Positions 23,206-32,238 of a DNA stretch of 64,000 bases are shown piece after piece. Source of the stretch: an uncultured Coriobacteriaceae bacterium (GTDB lineage: Bacteria; Actinomycetota; Coriobacteriia; Coriobacteriales; Eggerthellaceae); NCBI GenBank assembly GCA_937937585.1, contig CALDCB010000005.1:24204-88203 (forward strand), written 5' to 3'. Within the stretch, counting starts at the first letter, position 1, and each line of letters starts with the position of its first letter. The translations under genes were made by a program, and so were the position numbers. The notes beneath the pieces were generated by a model. That model searched no databases. It worked only from the letters and a program-made list of their open reading frames with translations, and had not been told where the DNA came from.

Positions 23206-25995
23206 ATGATAATCGATGTTGAACATACTTATCCCGCGTCGTTCGACGTGGTTCTTCTGCCCACCTTTGCGCAGGTTGATGCATATCGTCGCGCGCATGC
23301 CGGCTCCCAACTTTTCGGCGTGACGGTCACCACGTTTCAAGGGTGGGTTTCCTCACTGTGGGAACTTGCCGGAGACGGACGAGTCATCGTCAACGACGCG
23401 TTGCGCATGATGGCAATGCAAGCCGTTTTCAAGGATGTGCAAAACGAATTCCTTCTTGCTCCGGGCTACGTGCACCTTGCTGCGAAAATCGCGCAAGCGG
23501 GCGCGGGCTTGCCTGAGATGCAGGGTGCGATCGACGCTCTGCGCAATGGTGATTCCTCTGAAGGCGAATCGGGTTCAGGCTCGGCGGAAACTCTTTCTGA
23601 AAACGAGAAGGCTCTCCTTCGCGTTATCGCCGACTATTTCGATTACATAGCAGCGCGGGGCTTCGTCGAACCGGGCAGCGCCGTTGCTCTTCTATCTTCA
23701 AGCCAGGACGCATTTCCGCGTGACCTTGATGTGCTCGTTTGCAAGGCCGCTCCGCTTTCGTGGCATCAACAACTGCTTTTTCAGGAAAACGATCGCCTGC
23801 ACGTGCATGTCGACGAGGCTCTGGGTGCAGAGGGCGTGATTCCCCTTCCCGAGGGCGTTTCTTGTCATTTCGGGTGCGCTTCGGGGCGTTATGCTCAGCC
23901 TGCGTTGATAGCTGACACCGTCCGTTCGCTTCTTGTCGAGGGCCCTGTTGCTATCACCTGCGTCAATCCTCTTGAAATGTACGACTCCCTTGCGCGAAGC
24001 CTTGCGGATGAAGGGGTGAACTGCGCGGTGCGCGCCCGAAAGCCGTTCGTTCAGACGGCATTCGGCAGCGCGTTCGTTTCCATGTTCGACTGCCTTTTCA
24101 GCGACCAGTGGGCTTCGGCTCTGGTGGACGTCATGCTGTCCCCGTTCTCTGGCGTCGATGCTTCCTCGGCTCAGAAGGCGGAGTCCCTTCTGCTGAACGA
24201 TCGCATAGCGGAAAAAGAGCCGTACCTTTCTGCCCTTCGCGCTGATTTCGAAGAATTCTCGCAATTGGAGGAGCTTGCTTCCGATCCTGATGCCGATATT
24301 CTGCTGGGTGCCTTCATTGACAGGACGATGGCGCGGGTTGGCTGGAGCGAGGCATTCAGGGCGGAGCAAATCGAGGCGATGTCGGCACTTCGTGCCATGT
24401 ACGCCGCAGCTCGGGCATTCGATCTGTCCGTGGAGGATTACATCAATCTGATAAAAGACTCGGCGATTTCCGTATCCAAGCAAGCGGTGCCAGGGCCTGT
24501 GGATGTGACCATCGGTACGCAGGACGATATTTCAACGTTGGATGCCGGGTCGGTTTCAACGCTGATCATGGCGGATATGAACAACGCCGATTATCCCGTT
24601 GCCGACAAGGACAACGCCGCCTCGGTTCTTTTCGCGAAGCTGGGTCTTTACCCTGTTGACTCATCGCTGTCTCAGGCCCGAAGGCGCTTTCGCGCGCTGC
24701 AGGGCTTGCCAACTACCCACTTTGTGTTCGAGCGCGCATTGCATGACTTCGATGCGAACGAGACGTACCCCTGCGTCGTGCTCGAGGAATTCCTTGACGC
24801 TTGCAATCGTCAAGACCTCGACCTTTCTTGCTGCGCAACCGAGCGGGGCGAGGAGGACCTCTTCGCAAATGCAGTCGCGGTGCCTTCGTCGACGATCCAA
24901 TCTGTTAGCGAGGCGTTGCCCGGCAACGGCCAAGGATCGCTCTCTTCCGGTTATCGCGCTTTCTCGCTGCTGCCCCGTTTTTCGCAGACGGGTTCGTATT
25001 GCGCGCCTTCGCCTTCACAGATCGAGAACTATCTGGAATGCCCGCGCAAGTGGTTCGTGCTCAACCGTCTGAAAGCGCAGGGAAGCAAAGAGGAATGGGG
25101 CCCGCTGGAAAAGGGTGTGTTCGCCCATGCGGCGCTCGAGCGGTTTTACCGCGCCTTTCAATCTGAGGGTTATTCAAAGGTTGACGGAGGCAATCTCAAA
25201 CAAGCCCGTCAGCTGATGGGGCATGTGCTCGATCAGCTTGAAGCCGAACAGTTTGAAATGGAGCCTGGGTCTAACAGGCTTGTTCCCTGTGGGCAGCTTG
25301 AGCAACGTGCTATGGACGCCTTCAAAAGCCAGATCATCGACTTCCTTGATTACGATGCTGCGTTGCTCCCGACGTTCCAGCCTCGTTATTTTGAATACGT
25401 TATCGGACTGCCTGGTGACGAAAGTACCGACTGTCAGGCGAAATACGCTGGCATCGATTTGGTGGGAAAAGTCGATCGCATCGATGTCGACGCTAACGGC
25501 AACGCGGTCATCATTGACTACAAGGGGTCGGTTACCGCAGGTCATCAGCTTGCGTCTTGCGATGCCCTTCATGCGGGCAAGGTTCAGACGCGCATTTATG
25601 CGCAGGCGGTTAAGCAGGCGCTGGGACTTAATGTCGTGGGGGCGTTTTATGTCAGCTACGGTAAAAGCCACGACATCGCTGGATCGTACGACCCGCGCGT
25701 CATCGATGCGGTCCACCTTCCGCATATCAGCCCCGACAAGTGCGCATGTTCCCTAAGCGATCCCGAAGGATGGTCGAGGGAGGCGTATGCTGCGGGGTTG
25801 GCGGGCGCTCAACTTAAGGAAGAAGATCAAATGAGTTTGTCCGCTTTGACGTTCTCGAGCATGCTTGATGCGACTGAGGAATTGGTCAAGGTGGCTGTTG
25901 AGGGCATGAAAAACGGCTGTGTTCAGGCGAGTCCGTCAACCAAGGACGCCTGTCGTTTTTGCCCCGATTTCTCTTGTGCGAAGCGGGGTGCATAG
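23206..25995 (+). CDS. addB: ATP-dependent helicase/nuclease subunit AddB-like (RecB-family nuclease)
   Basis: Subunit of the AddAB double-strand-break resecting helicase-nuclease. 929 residues, shorter than Bacillus AddB (about 1160). N-terminal half is an inactivated UvrD-like helicase fold (no Walker A seen). The C-terminus is a PD-(D/E)XK nuclease: GKVDRIDVDANGNAVIIDYKGS gives the Asp and the D-x-K; Cys in ENYLECPRKWF and the terminal DACRFCPDFSCAKRG match the iron-sulfur staple of AddB nucleases. Start: ATG 23206 is chosen because it coincides with the predicted transcript start, implying a leaderless mRNA; an ATG at 23197 lies inside the -10 and is unlikely. Its stop is 2 bp before addA. 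Confidence 0.88.
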   Translation: MIIDVEHTYPASFDVVLLPTFAQVDAYRRAHAGSQLFGVTVTTFQGWVSSLWELAGDGRVIVNDALRMMAMQAVFKDVQNEFLLAPGYVHLAAKIAQAGAGLPEMQGAIDALRNGDSSEGESGSGSAETLSENEKALLRVIADYFDYIAARGFVEPGSAVALLSSSQDAFPRDLDVLVCKAAPLSWHQQLLFQENDRLHVHVDEALGAEGVIPLPEGVSCHFGCASGRYAQPALIADTVRSLLVEGPVAITCVNPLEMYDSLARSLADEGVNCAVRARKPFVQTAFGSAFVSMFDCLFSDQWASALVDVMLSPFSGVDASSAQKAESLLLNDRIAEKEPYLSALRADFEEFSQLEELASDPDADILLGAFIDRTMARVGWSEAFRAEQIEAMSALRAMYAAARAFDLSVEDYINLIKDSAISVSKQAVPGPVDVTIGTQDDISTLDAGSVSTLIMADMNNADYPVADKDNAASVLFAKLGLYPVDSSLSQARRRFRALQGLPTTHFVFERALHDFDANETYPCVVLEEFLDACNRQDLDLSCCATERGEEDLFANAVAVPSSTIQSVSEALPGNGQGSLSSGYRAFSLLPRFSQTGSYCAPSPSQIENYLECPRKWFVLNRLKAQGSKEEWGPLEKGVFAHAALERFYRAFQSEGYSKVDGGNLKQARQLMGHVLDQLEAEQFEMEPGSNRLVPCGQLEQRAMDAFKSQIIDFLDYDAALLPTFQPRYFEYVIGLPGDESTDCQAKYAGIDLVGKVDRIDVDANGNAVIIDYKGSVTAGHQLASCDALHAGKVQTRIYAQAVKQALGLNVVGAFYVSYGKSHDIAGSYDPRVIDAVHLPHISPDKCACSLSDPEGWSREAYAAGLAGAQLKEEDQMSLSALTFSSMLDATEELVKVAVEGMKNGCVQASPSTKDACRFCPDFSCAKRGA

Positions 25996-25997
25996 CT

Positions 25998-28900
25998 ATG
26001 GCTCTCAAACCCGGTCAATTGAAATGCATCAACACGCTCGATGAGCCTTTGGTCGTAGCTGCCGGCGCAGGTTCGGGAAAGACCTTCACCCTTACTGAAC
26101 GCATCGTGAACGCTCTGACCAGCGGCTATGTGGACGATATCGATCAGGTTCTTGCCATCACCTTCACCAAGAAGGCGGCTGGCGAGCTGAAGTCGCGCGT
26201 CAAGACATCGCTGCGCGATGCCGGCATGATTGATCAGGCCTTGAAAGTCGACGAGGCGTGGATCTCGACCATCCACGGAATGTGCTCGCGAATCCTTCGG
26301 TCGCATGCCGTTCAGCTGGGCATTGATCCGTCGTTTTCCGTCGCTGACGATGTCATGTTGCGGGAAATGCGCAGGTCTGCGGTTGAAGTCGCGCTCGAGG
26401 AAATGCGCGACTCGTCGGCGGACGAGTTCAAGGTGCTGTTCTCGGAATATCAGGCATCTTCTTTCGGCTCTGCGTTCGGCTCTGCGTCGGTAGAGGACAT
26501 GGTGCTTCGGCTTGTCGAGAAGATCCCTGCGCAGGAAGACGGCATCATGCTTATGCAGTTGGGCAATCCTGTCTCTCCCGTGGCGGTTTTAGACAAAGTA
26601 GCTTCAGCTCTGAGTTTGATGATGAGCTTGGCGGAGGGTCAAAGCGATTCGGCCAGCAAGGCCAAGTTCGTTGCGCAAGCTCAGTTGGCTTCGGAAGAGA
26701 TCGCGCGTTTGGTCAACGAGGGCAGGCTCGACGCTGCAGATGCCCTGAGCGTCATGGGGTTGCTACCGACAAGCTGCAATTTCGGCAAGGCCGATTTCAA
26801 AGAGACGGCGAAAAACCTTCTGGGCGAGATCACAGCTGAAGCGGTTTCACTGCGTCTTTCTGCGGCTCAGCCGCTTTTTGAAACCATCCTCAAGATATCC
26901 AATCGTGCAGCCGAGGTATTGGACAAGCTGAAGCATCGCGCAGGTGTTCTTAGCAACGACGACTTGCTGCTGCTTGCCTCCCAGGCGATCGCCAATCATC
27001 CCGATATCGCAGCTTCGCTCGAAGACAAGTTCAAGCTCATCATGATCGACGAGTTTCAGGATACCGATCAATCCCAGGTCGATATGATCAAGCGTCTGGC
27101 TGGTCCCGATGCCTTCCGTCTGTGCGTTGTGGGCGACGCGCAGCAGAGCATCTACCGCTTCCGCGGGGCGGACGTGTCCGTGTACCGCCGGCATCTTTCC
27201 AATGTGCAGGCGCGCAACGCCGACGACATTATCTATCTGCCCGACAACTTTCGAAGCCATCGCGATGTGCTGTCCTTCGTCGACCGCATTTTCGAGCGCG
27301 ATGATATGTTCGGCAAGGAATTCATGTCTCTAGCACCTTCGCGTGACGAGAAAGAGGTTAAGAAGCCGTTTTTGGGTGACGGCGCGCGCATTGTCGTCCG
27401 TCATGTTTCGTATCCCTCGCGCGGCGGTACTGAACTCATGCGCCTCTCATCCGCGCGCGCGATAGCCGAGGAGTTCTCGAACTTGTCGAAAGCGGGCCAT
27501 TCGGCGGGGGACATGGTCATTCTTCTTGGAACGATGTCGCATGCCGATGTCTACGCCGCAGCCGTTCGCGACGTGGGGCTTTCGTGCGTCATCGCGGGCG
27601 GATCGGTTTTGAAGAACGCCCCCGAAACGGCGCTCGTCGTCTCTTTGCTTAACTGGCTCGCGAACCCCGCATGCGAAGATGGGCTCTTCGGCGTTCTCTC
27701 AAGCCTCTTGTTCGGGTTGACTGCCGACGAGCTCATTGAAGTTGCCACAACTAGGCGTCAGAACGGTTCCGTAAGAAGACGCGACCTTCACGAAGGCGTT
27801 CGCGTCCTGGGTAAAGCGGTCGTTTCCGACTTCGGGGCTCAGGGCATAGACGGCGCGCCGTTGTCATCGCGCTTGGCTCAAGCGGTAACGGTGCTTCGAC
27901 GTGCTCGTCAACGCGTTGGCGTCAGTTCTGCGCGCAGCATTGTTAACGACCTGCTTGTCGAATCAGGTTGGATTGCTCGCATGCAGCATCAAGGCGAGGA
28001 AGGTCGCGCAAGCGTTGCGAACATGTACAAGCTCGTGCGGCTGGTGGGCGAGGCCGAGGAAGCCTGCCCGCGGGGCTCGGCAACGCTTGCGGAGCAGTTT
28101 GCAAGCCAAGTTGCCGGCATGGTTCAGGCGCCGGGCGCCTTGTCTGTTTCGGGTGGCAACTTCGTGCGCATCATGACCATCCATGCCTCAAAGGGTTTGG
28201 AGTTCCCCATTGTCGCCGTGGCCGAGATGAAGTCGTCGGGGTCGGACTCGTCGGCGTTGCTGCTTGATTCCGTCGACGGACGCGTTTTCGTATCGCTTGA
28301 TTTGGGCAAATCGGTGTCAGGCGTAAAGGGCCCCGTGGCAAATATCGGCAAGGCTCTTGATGACGCCTTGGATGAAGAGCTGCTGGAAGATGAAATCCCG
28401 TCAAAGATGGCCTCCTGCGGCGACATTTTGGAATTGCGAGCTCTTATGCGAAGGCGCGCGATGCTTGGCGAAACAGAAGAGGCCAAGCGTCTGCTCTATG
28501 TGGCTTTGACGCGCGCGAAAGAGGCCCTGATCGTGGCAACGTTCGGCAACCGTACGAAGGACAATGCCAACGGGGTGCCCAAGAATGCGTTTTCGTCGAT
28601 CGGCCCCGCGCTTACTGGCGCCAATGACTGGTTCGCCCCGGGCGTGACCATGCATGAGTTCGGCGGCACGACGTTAGCGCGTGTCCAGCATGTGGCCCTG
28701 GAGAAAGATGATGTGGGTGATAGTGGATCATCTTCGCAGAGCTCCAGCGACGATAAGTTCGCTGTACCTGTCGACAAGTCTCTTTCGGGCTTAAACGATC
28801 GCGTGTTCCTTCACGATCGCGGGGGCATTTTCAGCTACTCGGCCGTTTCGGATGCGTCTCATTCGGGCAGTTTGTTGGCAGACCTTGCTTCCAAGCACGC

Positions 28901-29597
28901 CGTCGAGACCAGTCTTCCCGACGTGGGTGGCTTTGGGGTGCCGGTTGAGGGCGATCCGCTCCGCGACGATGCGTGGTTGGATGAAAAACAACCCGCAGAC
29001 GATAGGGCGACCGACTTTGGAACGGCGTTTCACCTGCTGGCTCAATACGCAGTTATCGCACGAGGGCCCGGGGAGACGTTGTGCATGCCGCCCGAGTCGC
29101 GCATTGACGCCGTCTGTCGTCAGTGCGGGGTTGAATACGCGTCGCGTTTCCGTCTAACCCAGGCGCTCGCCGCTTGGTTCGAGAGCGATCTTGCACATGA
29201 TGTCGCGGCCGATGATGCAAACTTGTCTGCCGAGGTGCCGTTCTTCGTGGACGTGCCAGACGGTCGTGGCGGCAGTGTTTACCTTGAGGGCGAGATCGAC
29301 TTGCTTGCCACAAGCCCCTCAAACTCGAAAGGCCTCGCACATGTGGTTGACTACAAGACGGGCGGTAACCTGTCCGAGACCGATGGGGAAGTAAGGGAAA
29401 AGCACGTGCTTCAGGCGTCGTGCTACGCGTATGCCCTGTTACGCGCGGGCTTCGATACGGTGGATGCGACGTTCGTCAGGGTCGAGCAACGCTCGTTGGA
29501 TGGCCAGCCTCAAATCGTGCGGTATCGTTTCGAGTCGCACGATCAAGACAGCCTCGCTCGGGCAATTGCTCATGCGCATGCCTTGGCATGCGCATGA
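25998..29597 (+). CDS. addA: ATP-dependent helicase/nuclease subunit AddA (UvrD/REP type)
   Basis: 1199 residues. Superfamily 1 helicase motifs in order: Walker A AAGAGSGKTFTLTERI near residue 20, motif Ia FTKKAAGELKSRV, motif II LIMIDEFQDTDQSQ, motif III GDAQQSIYRFRGADVSVYR, motif V ASKGLEFPIVAVAEM, motif VI LLYVALTRAKEALIV. C-terminal RecB-type nuclease: FGTAFHLLA, then YLEGEIDLLA and HVVDYKTGG give the catalytic Glu/Asp/Lys set. Partner of the upstream addB; the 2-bp gap suggests coupled translation. The end of the gene lies inside a 30-bp palindrome. Confidence 0.94.
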   Translation: MALKPGQLKCINTLDEPLVVAAGAGSGKTFTLTERIVNALTSGYVDDIDQVLAITFTKKAAGELKSRVKTSLRDAGMIDQALKVDEAWISTIHGMCSRILRSHAVQLGIDPSFSVADDVMLREMRRSAVEVALEEMRDSSADEFKVLFSEYQASSFGSAFGSASVEDMVLRLVEKIPAQEDGIMLMQLGNPVSPVAVLDKVASALSLMMSLAEGQSDSASKAKFVAQAQLASEEIARLVNEGRLDAADALSVMGLLPTSCNFGKADFKETAKNLLGEITAEAVSLRLSAAQPLFETILKISNRAAEVLDKLKHRAGVLSNDDLLLLASQAIANHPDIAASLEDKFKLIMIDEFQDTDQSQVDMIKRLAGPDAFRLCVVGDAQQSIYRFRGADVSVYRRHLSNVQARNADDIIYLPDNFRSHRDVLSFVDRIFERDDMFGKEFMSLAPSRDEKEVKKPFLGDGARIVVRHVSYPSRGGTELMRLSSARAIAEEFSNLSKAGHSAGDMVILLGTMSHADVYAAAVRDVGLSCVIAGGSVLKNAPETALVVSLLNWLANPACEDGLFGVLSSLLFGLTADELIEVATTRRQNGSVRRRDLHEGVRVLGKAVVSDFGAQGIDGAPLSSRLAQAVTVLRRARQRVGVSSARSIVNDLLVESGWIARMQHQGEEGRASVANMYKLVRLVGEAEEACPRGSATLAEQFASQVAGMVQAPGALSVSGGNFVRIMTIHASKGLEFPIVAVAEMKSSGSDSSALLLDSVDGRVFVSLDLGKSVSGVKGPVANIGKALDDALDEELLEDEIPSKMASCGDILELRALMRRRAMLGETEEAKRLLYVALTRAKEALIVATFGNRTKDNANGVPKNAFSSIGPALTGANDWFAPGVTMHEFGGTTLARVQHVALEKDDVGDSGSSSQSSSDDKFAVPVDKSLSGLNDRVFLHDRGGIFSYSAVSDASHSGSLLADLASKHAVETSLPDVGGFGVPVEGDPLRDDAWLDEKQPADDRATDFGTAFHLLAQYAVIARGPGETLCMPPESRIDAVCRQCGVEYASRFRLTQALAAWFESDLAHDVAADDANLSAEVPFFVDVPDGRGGSVYLEGEIDLLATSPSNSKGLAHVVDYKTGGNLSETDGEVREKHVLQASCYAYALLRAGFDTVDATFVRVEQRSLDGQPQIVRYRFESHDQDSLARAIAHAHALACA

Positions 29598-29598
29598 G
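29569..29598. repeat. 30-bp perfect palindrome over the addA stop codon
   Basis: CTCATGCGCATGCC (29569-29582), TT, GGCATGCGCATGAG (29585-29598). It spans the addA TGA and stands between two convergent genes, so a bidirectional stop or RNA-stabilising hairpin is likely; there is no T-run. Confidence 0.6.
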
Positions 29599-29607
29599 CT
29601 CGATTCG

Positions 29608-30621
29608 TTAGTTCAGAAAGCCGTCCAGATCGTCCTGTGCGTTGCCGGCGATCTTCAGGGCATATGCCTGCTTGAAGAAGTTGAGCGACTTCTCGGGAAG
29701 ATATTCGGGAAGGACGGGGCCGAACGACACGTTCTTGATACCGATCCACAGAAGCGTGAGGAGGGCGGCAACGCCCTCTTCGCAGTGCTGCGACACCAAG
29801 AAGCTCATCGGCAGATCGTTGACGCTCTTGTTGAACTCGTTCGCAAGGGCGATGGACGTCTGGACGGCTGCGTAGATATCGGCACGCGAACCCAGGTTCA
29901 CGAAACGGGGCTGGGCTCCCGCCGTTCCCAGATCGAGCTTCGCAAGACGGTCGCCGATGCTGCCATAGCCCACGAAAACGCTGTTCTTTGGTGCGCTCTG
30001 CGCGAACTCGGTGTAGTAATCGTAAGCTTCGTCGTCGGCATTGCCGCCGCCAACGAAGAACACGTGGCCGATGGTTTGGTCCCTCAAGCCCGCGATCAGG
30101 CCGTCTGCGACCTTTTTCACTTCGTCGTCGGCGTTCGTTGCCTGGCCAAGCGCCTCGCAGACGTACCAGTTCACCTCGCCCACCTTCGTCGAAAGTTCGA
30201 TGAGCGACCCTGTGGCGGCTTCCTGGCCGCCGATCGTGTACAGAACGGCGCGGAAGAATGCGTTGACTTCGGGATTCGAGAGCTCTTTGTTGCGGGCGCG
30301 CAGGGTGGGGCTGGCGACGTCGCGAAGACCTGCAAGAATCATCCTCTTCAGCGCCTTGACGTTCTCGTCCTGCTCTTCAAGGTTTTCCATGTCGAAGTCG
30401 GCATTGGCGACTCCTTCGGATTCCTTTGCCAGGCGCAGGTTTTCTTCGTGGGCGCGTTCTGCGAAGGCGTTAAGCGCGGCGTAGTTGGGGGCGTCACCGC
30501 AGCAAGCGGCAACACCGCCGATCACGATGTCGTCGGTTTCGTCGGTGAGTTGCTGCGTGGCGCGTCCTGCCGTGGTCGAGAGGGCGATAAGGGCGCCGGT
30601 GAGCATGTCGCGTGAGTCCAT
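29608..30621 (-). CDS. Hybrid-cluster-protein-like protein lacking cluster ligands
   Basis: 337 residues. The C-terminal 150 residues follow the hydroxylamine reductase/hybrid cluster protein (Hcp) order: HVFFVGGGNADDEAYDYYTEF, KNSVFVGYGSIGDRLAKLDLG, PRFVNLGSRADIYAAVQTSIALA, VNDLPMSFLVSQHCEEG and LLWIGIKNVSFGPVLPEYL. In true Hcp these segments hold cysteines for the 4Fe-2O-2S cluster (ACGK, GQCND); here the matching positions look like Ser221 and Arg246. The N-terminal CxxC cluster region and the middle domain are missing (true Hcp is about 430-550 residues). So it probably does not carry the hybrid cluster. Start ATG at 30621 with TTGGAAGC; the frame runs open far upstream without a better start. 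Role unknown. Confidence 0.7.
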   Translation of the reverse strand: MDSRDMLTGALIALSTTAGRATQQLTDETDDIVIGGVAACCGDAPNYAALNAFAERAHEENLRLAKESEGVANADFDMENLEEQDENVKALKRMILAGLRDVASPTLRARNKELSNPEVNAFFRAVLYTIGGQEAATGSLIELSTKVGEVNWYVCEALGQATNADDEVKKVADGLIAGLRDQTIGHVFFVGGGNADDEAYDYYTEFAQSAPKNSVFVGYGSIGDRLAKLDLGTAGAQPRFVNLGSRADIYAAVQTSIALANEFNKSVNDLPMSFLVSQHCEEGVAALLTLLWIGIKNVSFGPVLPEYLPEKSLNFFKQAYALKIAGNAQDDLDGFLN

Positions 30622-30708
30622 ATAGCTTCCAATCTGATTGGGTGGGCCGGTGCAAACGGTCTTACGATGCAAGCGGCCTTGTTGGCCGAAAGAATCAAAG
30701 CGAAGCCA

Positions 30709-30717
30709 ATTGTAACA
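30709..30717 (-). promoter_or_regulatory. Extended -10 promoter of the Hcp-like gene
   Basis: On the minus strand TGTTACAAT matches TGn-TACAAT; the leader would be about 80 nt. Confidence 0.4.
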
Positions 30718-30816
30718 GTTGAAGGCGGATTGGCGCGATCTCGAACGCGGTGTCTGGCTTCTGCGTCGTTCCCGATTCGTTAGGCAATGGGCTGGGTGCC
30801 CCGCTGTGCCCCGTAA

Positions 30817-30822
30817 TATAAT
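30817..30822 (+). promoter_or_regulatory. -10 box of the HI0933-family flavoprotein gene (leaderless start)
   Basis: Consensus TATAAT at 30817-30822; the ATG at 30830 begins exactly 8 nt after its last base and no Shine-Dalgarno lies between. No good -35 is seen. Confidence 0.5.
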
Positions 30823-30829
30823 GTTCGCT

Positions 30830-32200
30830 ATGGAAAAGATCATCATCATAGGCGGCGGGGCTGCCGGGCTTGCGTGCGCGATCACGGCTGCGACGCGCCT
30901 TCGTGCGCAGGGACAGGTTGCATCAGTCGAAGTTTTCGAGCGGGATGACCGTGTGGGCCGCACGATCCTTGCCACGGGCAACGGGCGCTGCAACTTCTCG
31001 AATTCGCAGATCGATACGGGCCTTTACCATAACGGCGCGTTCGTTGAGGGCGTTTTGCGCCAAGTTGAGAAGGTGTGTCCGTTCGACGGGGTCAATCCGA
31101 ACGACGATGCGGTGCACCGCTTCTTCGGCGACCTGGGCTTGGTATGGCGCGAGGAGCAGGACGGTCGCCAGTACCCATTGGCAAACAAGGCCAGCTCCGT
31201 TCTTGACGTCTTAAGGGCAGCTGCCGCGCGATTGGGCGTAGTCGAGCGTTGCGATAGCGCGGTTTCCCTAATCGACCCACCCCGGAAAGACAGTTCGCCT
31301 TACACGCTGCGTATGGCTGATGGGTCCTTCGAGCGCGCATCGGCTTTGGTCGTTGCGTGCGGGGGCGGCGTTGCCGTCGACTTCGATGCTGCCGGCTGGA
31401 GCCGCCCGCGAACCCGTCCTGTGCTTGGCCCCCTTGCCACCGAGACGGGCCTGGTCAAAGAGCTGAACAACATCCGCGTGCGCGCTGCAGTTTCGCTGGT
31501 GCGCCCCAGCGCTAAGGGGAATTCGAAGGTTGTCGCGGTCGAGCGCGGGGAAGTGATGTTCCGCAAGTACGGTGTATCGGGCATCGCCGTTTTCAATTTG
31601 TCCCGTTACACAGAACCCGGCGATGTGCTTTCGATCGACTTTCTGTCCGAGGTTTTCGGCAGCTTGATGCCAAACGAGTCTGCGCAGGAAGCATCGGCGG
31701 TTGCCGTGGCGGATCCGTCGATGTTCGATCTGAACGCGAATGCCGCGAAGGCGCGGGAGTTTTGCTTCGGGCGTGCACGCCGATTGCGCGAAGCGGGTGC
31801 CGATACCTACGGTGATTTCCTGAACGGGCTCGTTCTTCCCCAGGTGGGACATGTGCTTTTGCGTGCGTGCGACCTCCGCGGGGATGATCCCGTCACGAAG
31901 GCCGGTCTGCGATCCCTCGCCGACGTGCTTTCCGGGTTCACGCTTACCGTTTCGGGAATCGGCGACGAGTCGAACTGCCAAGTTCGCCGTGGCGGCTTCG
32001 ATGTGTTGTCAGTCGACCCTCGAACCATGGAGTCAGGTCGTTTCCCGCAGTTGTATTTTGCGGGCGAGACATTGGACGTCGACGGCCCGTGCGGTGGCTA
32101 CAACCTTCATTGGGCGTGGGCAAGCGGCATGCTTGCAGGCGTTTCCGCCGCCGATTCGCTTTTGCAACACCCATTCAATCCCGATCTCGGGCGACACTGA
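30830..32200 (+). CDS. NAD(P)/FAD-dependent oxidoreductase, HI0933/BaiN family
   Basis: 456 residues. Rossmann FAD motif MEKIIIIGGGAAGLACAI at the N-terminus, ATGNGRCNFSN, YPLANKASSVLDVLRAA, and the C-terminal FAGETLDVDGPCGGYNLHWAWASG signature of the HI0933/YhiN family. The family includes BaiN, proposed to act in bile-acid reduction in gut Clostridia, but most members have no proven substrate, so only a flavin oxidoreductase is called. Start ATG 30830 rather than an upstream in-frame ATG at 30719, because the HI0933 N-terminus begins here and a consensus -10 lies just upstream. Followed by another flavoprotein gene. Confidence 0.87.
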   Translation: MEKIIIIGGGAAGLACAITAATRLRAQGQVASVEVFERDDRVGRTILATGNGRCNFSNSQIDTGLYHNGAFVEGVLRQVEKVCPFDGVNPNDDAVHRFFGDLGLVWREEQDGRQYPLANKASSVLDVLRAAAARLGVVERCDSAVSLIDPPRKDSSPYTLRMADGSFERASALVVACGGGVAVDFDAAGWSRPRTRPVLGPLATETGLVKELNNIRVRAAVSLVRPSAKGNSKVVAVERGEVMFRKYGVSGIAVFNLSRYTEPGDVLSIDFLSEVFGSLMPNESAQEASAVAVADPSMFDLNANAAKAREFCFGRARRLREAGADTYGDFLNGLVLPQVGHVLLRACDLRGDDPVTKAGLRSLADVLSGFTLTVSGIGDESNCQVRRGGFDVLSVDPRTMESGRFPQLYFAGETLDVDGPCGGYNLHWAWASGMLAGVSAADSLLQHPFNPDLGRH

Positions 32201-32238
32201 AATCCGTCGATTCCCTCGATCAAGAACAGGATCAGAAC

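Noticed and set aside
29608..30993. Longer 461-residue version of the Hcp-like protein
   Set aside because: The upstream extension is Arg/Ser/Pro-rich, overlaps the divergent flavoprotein gene and its promoter, and lacks a ribosome site; ATG 30621 has one.
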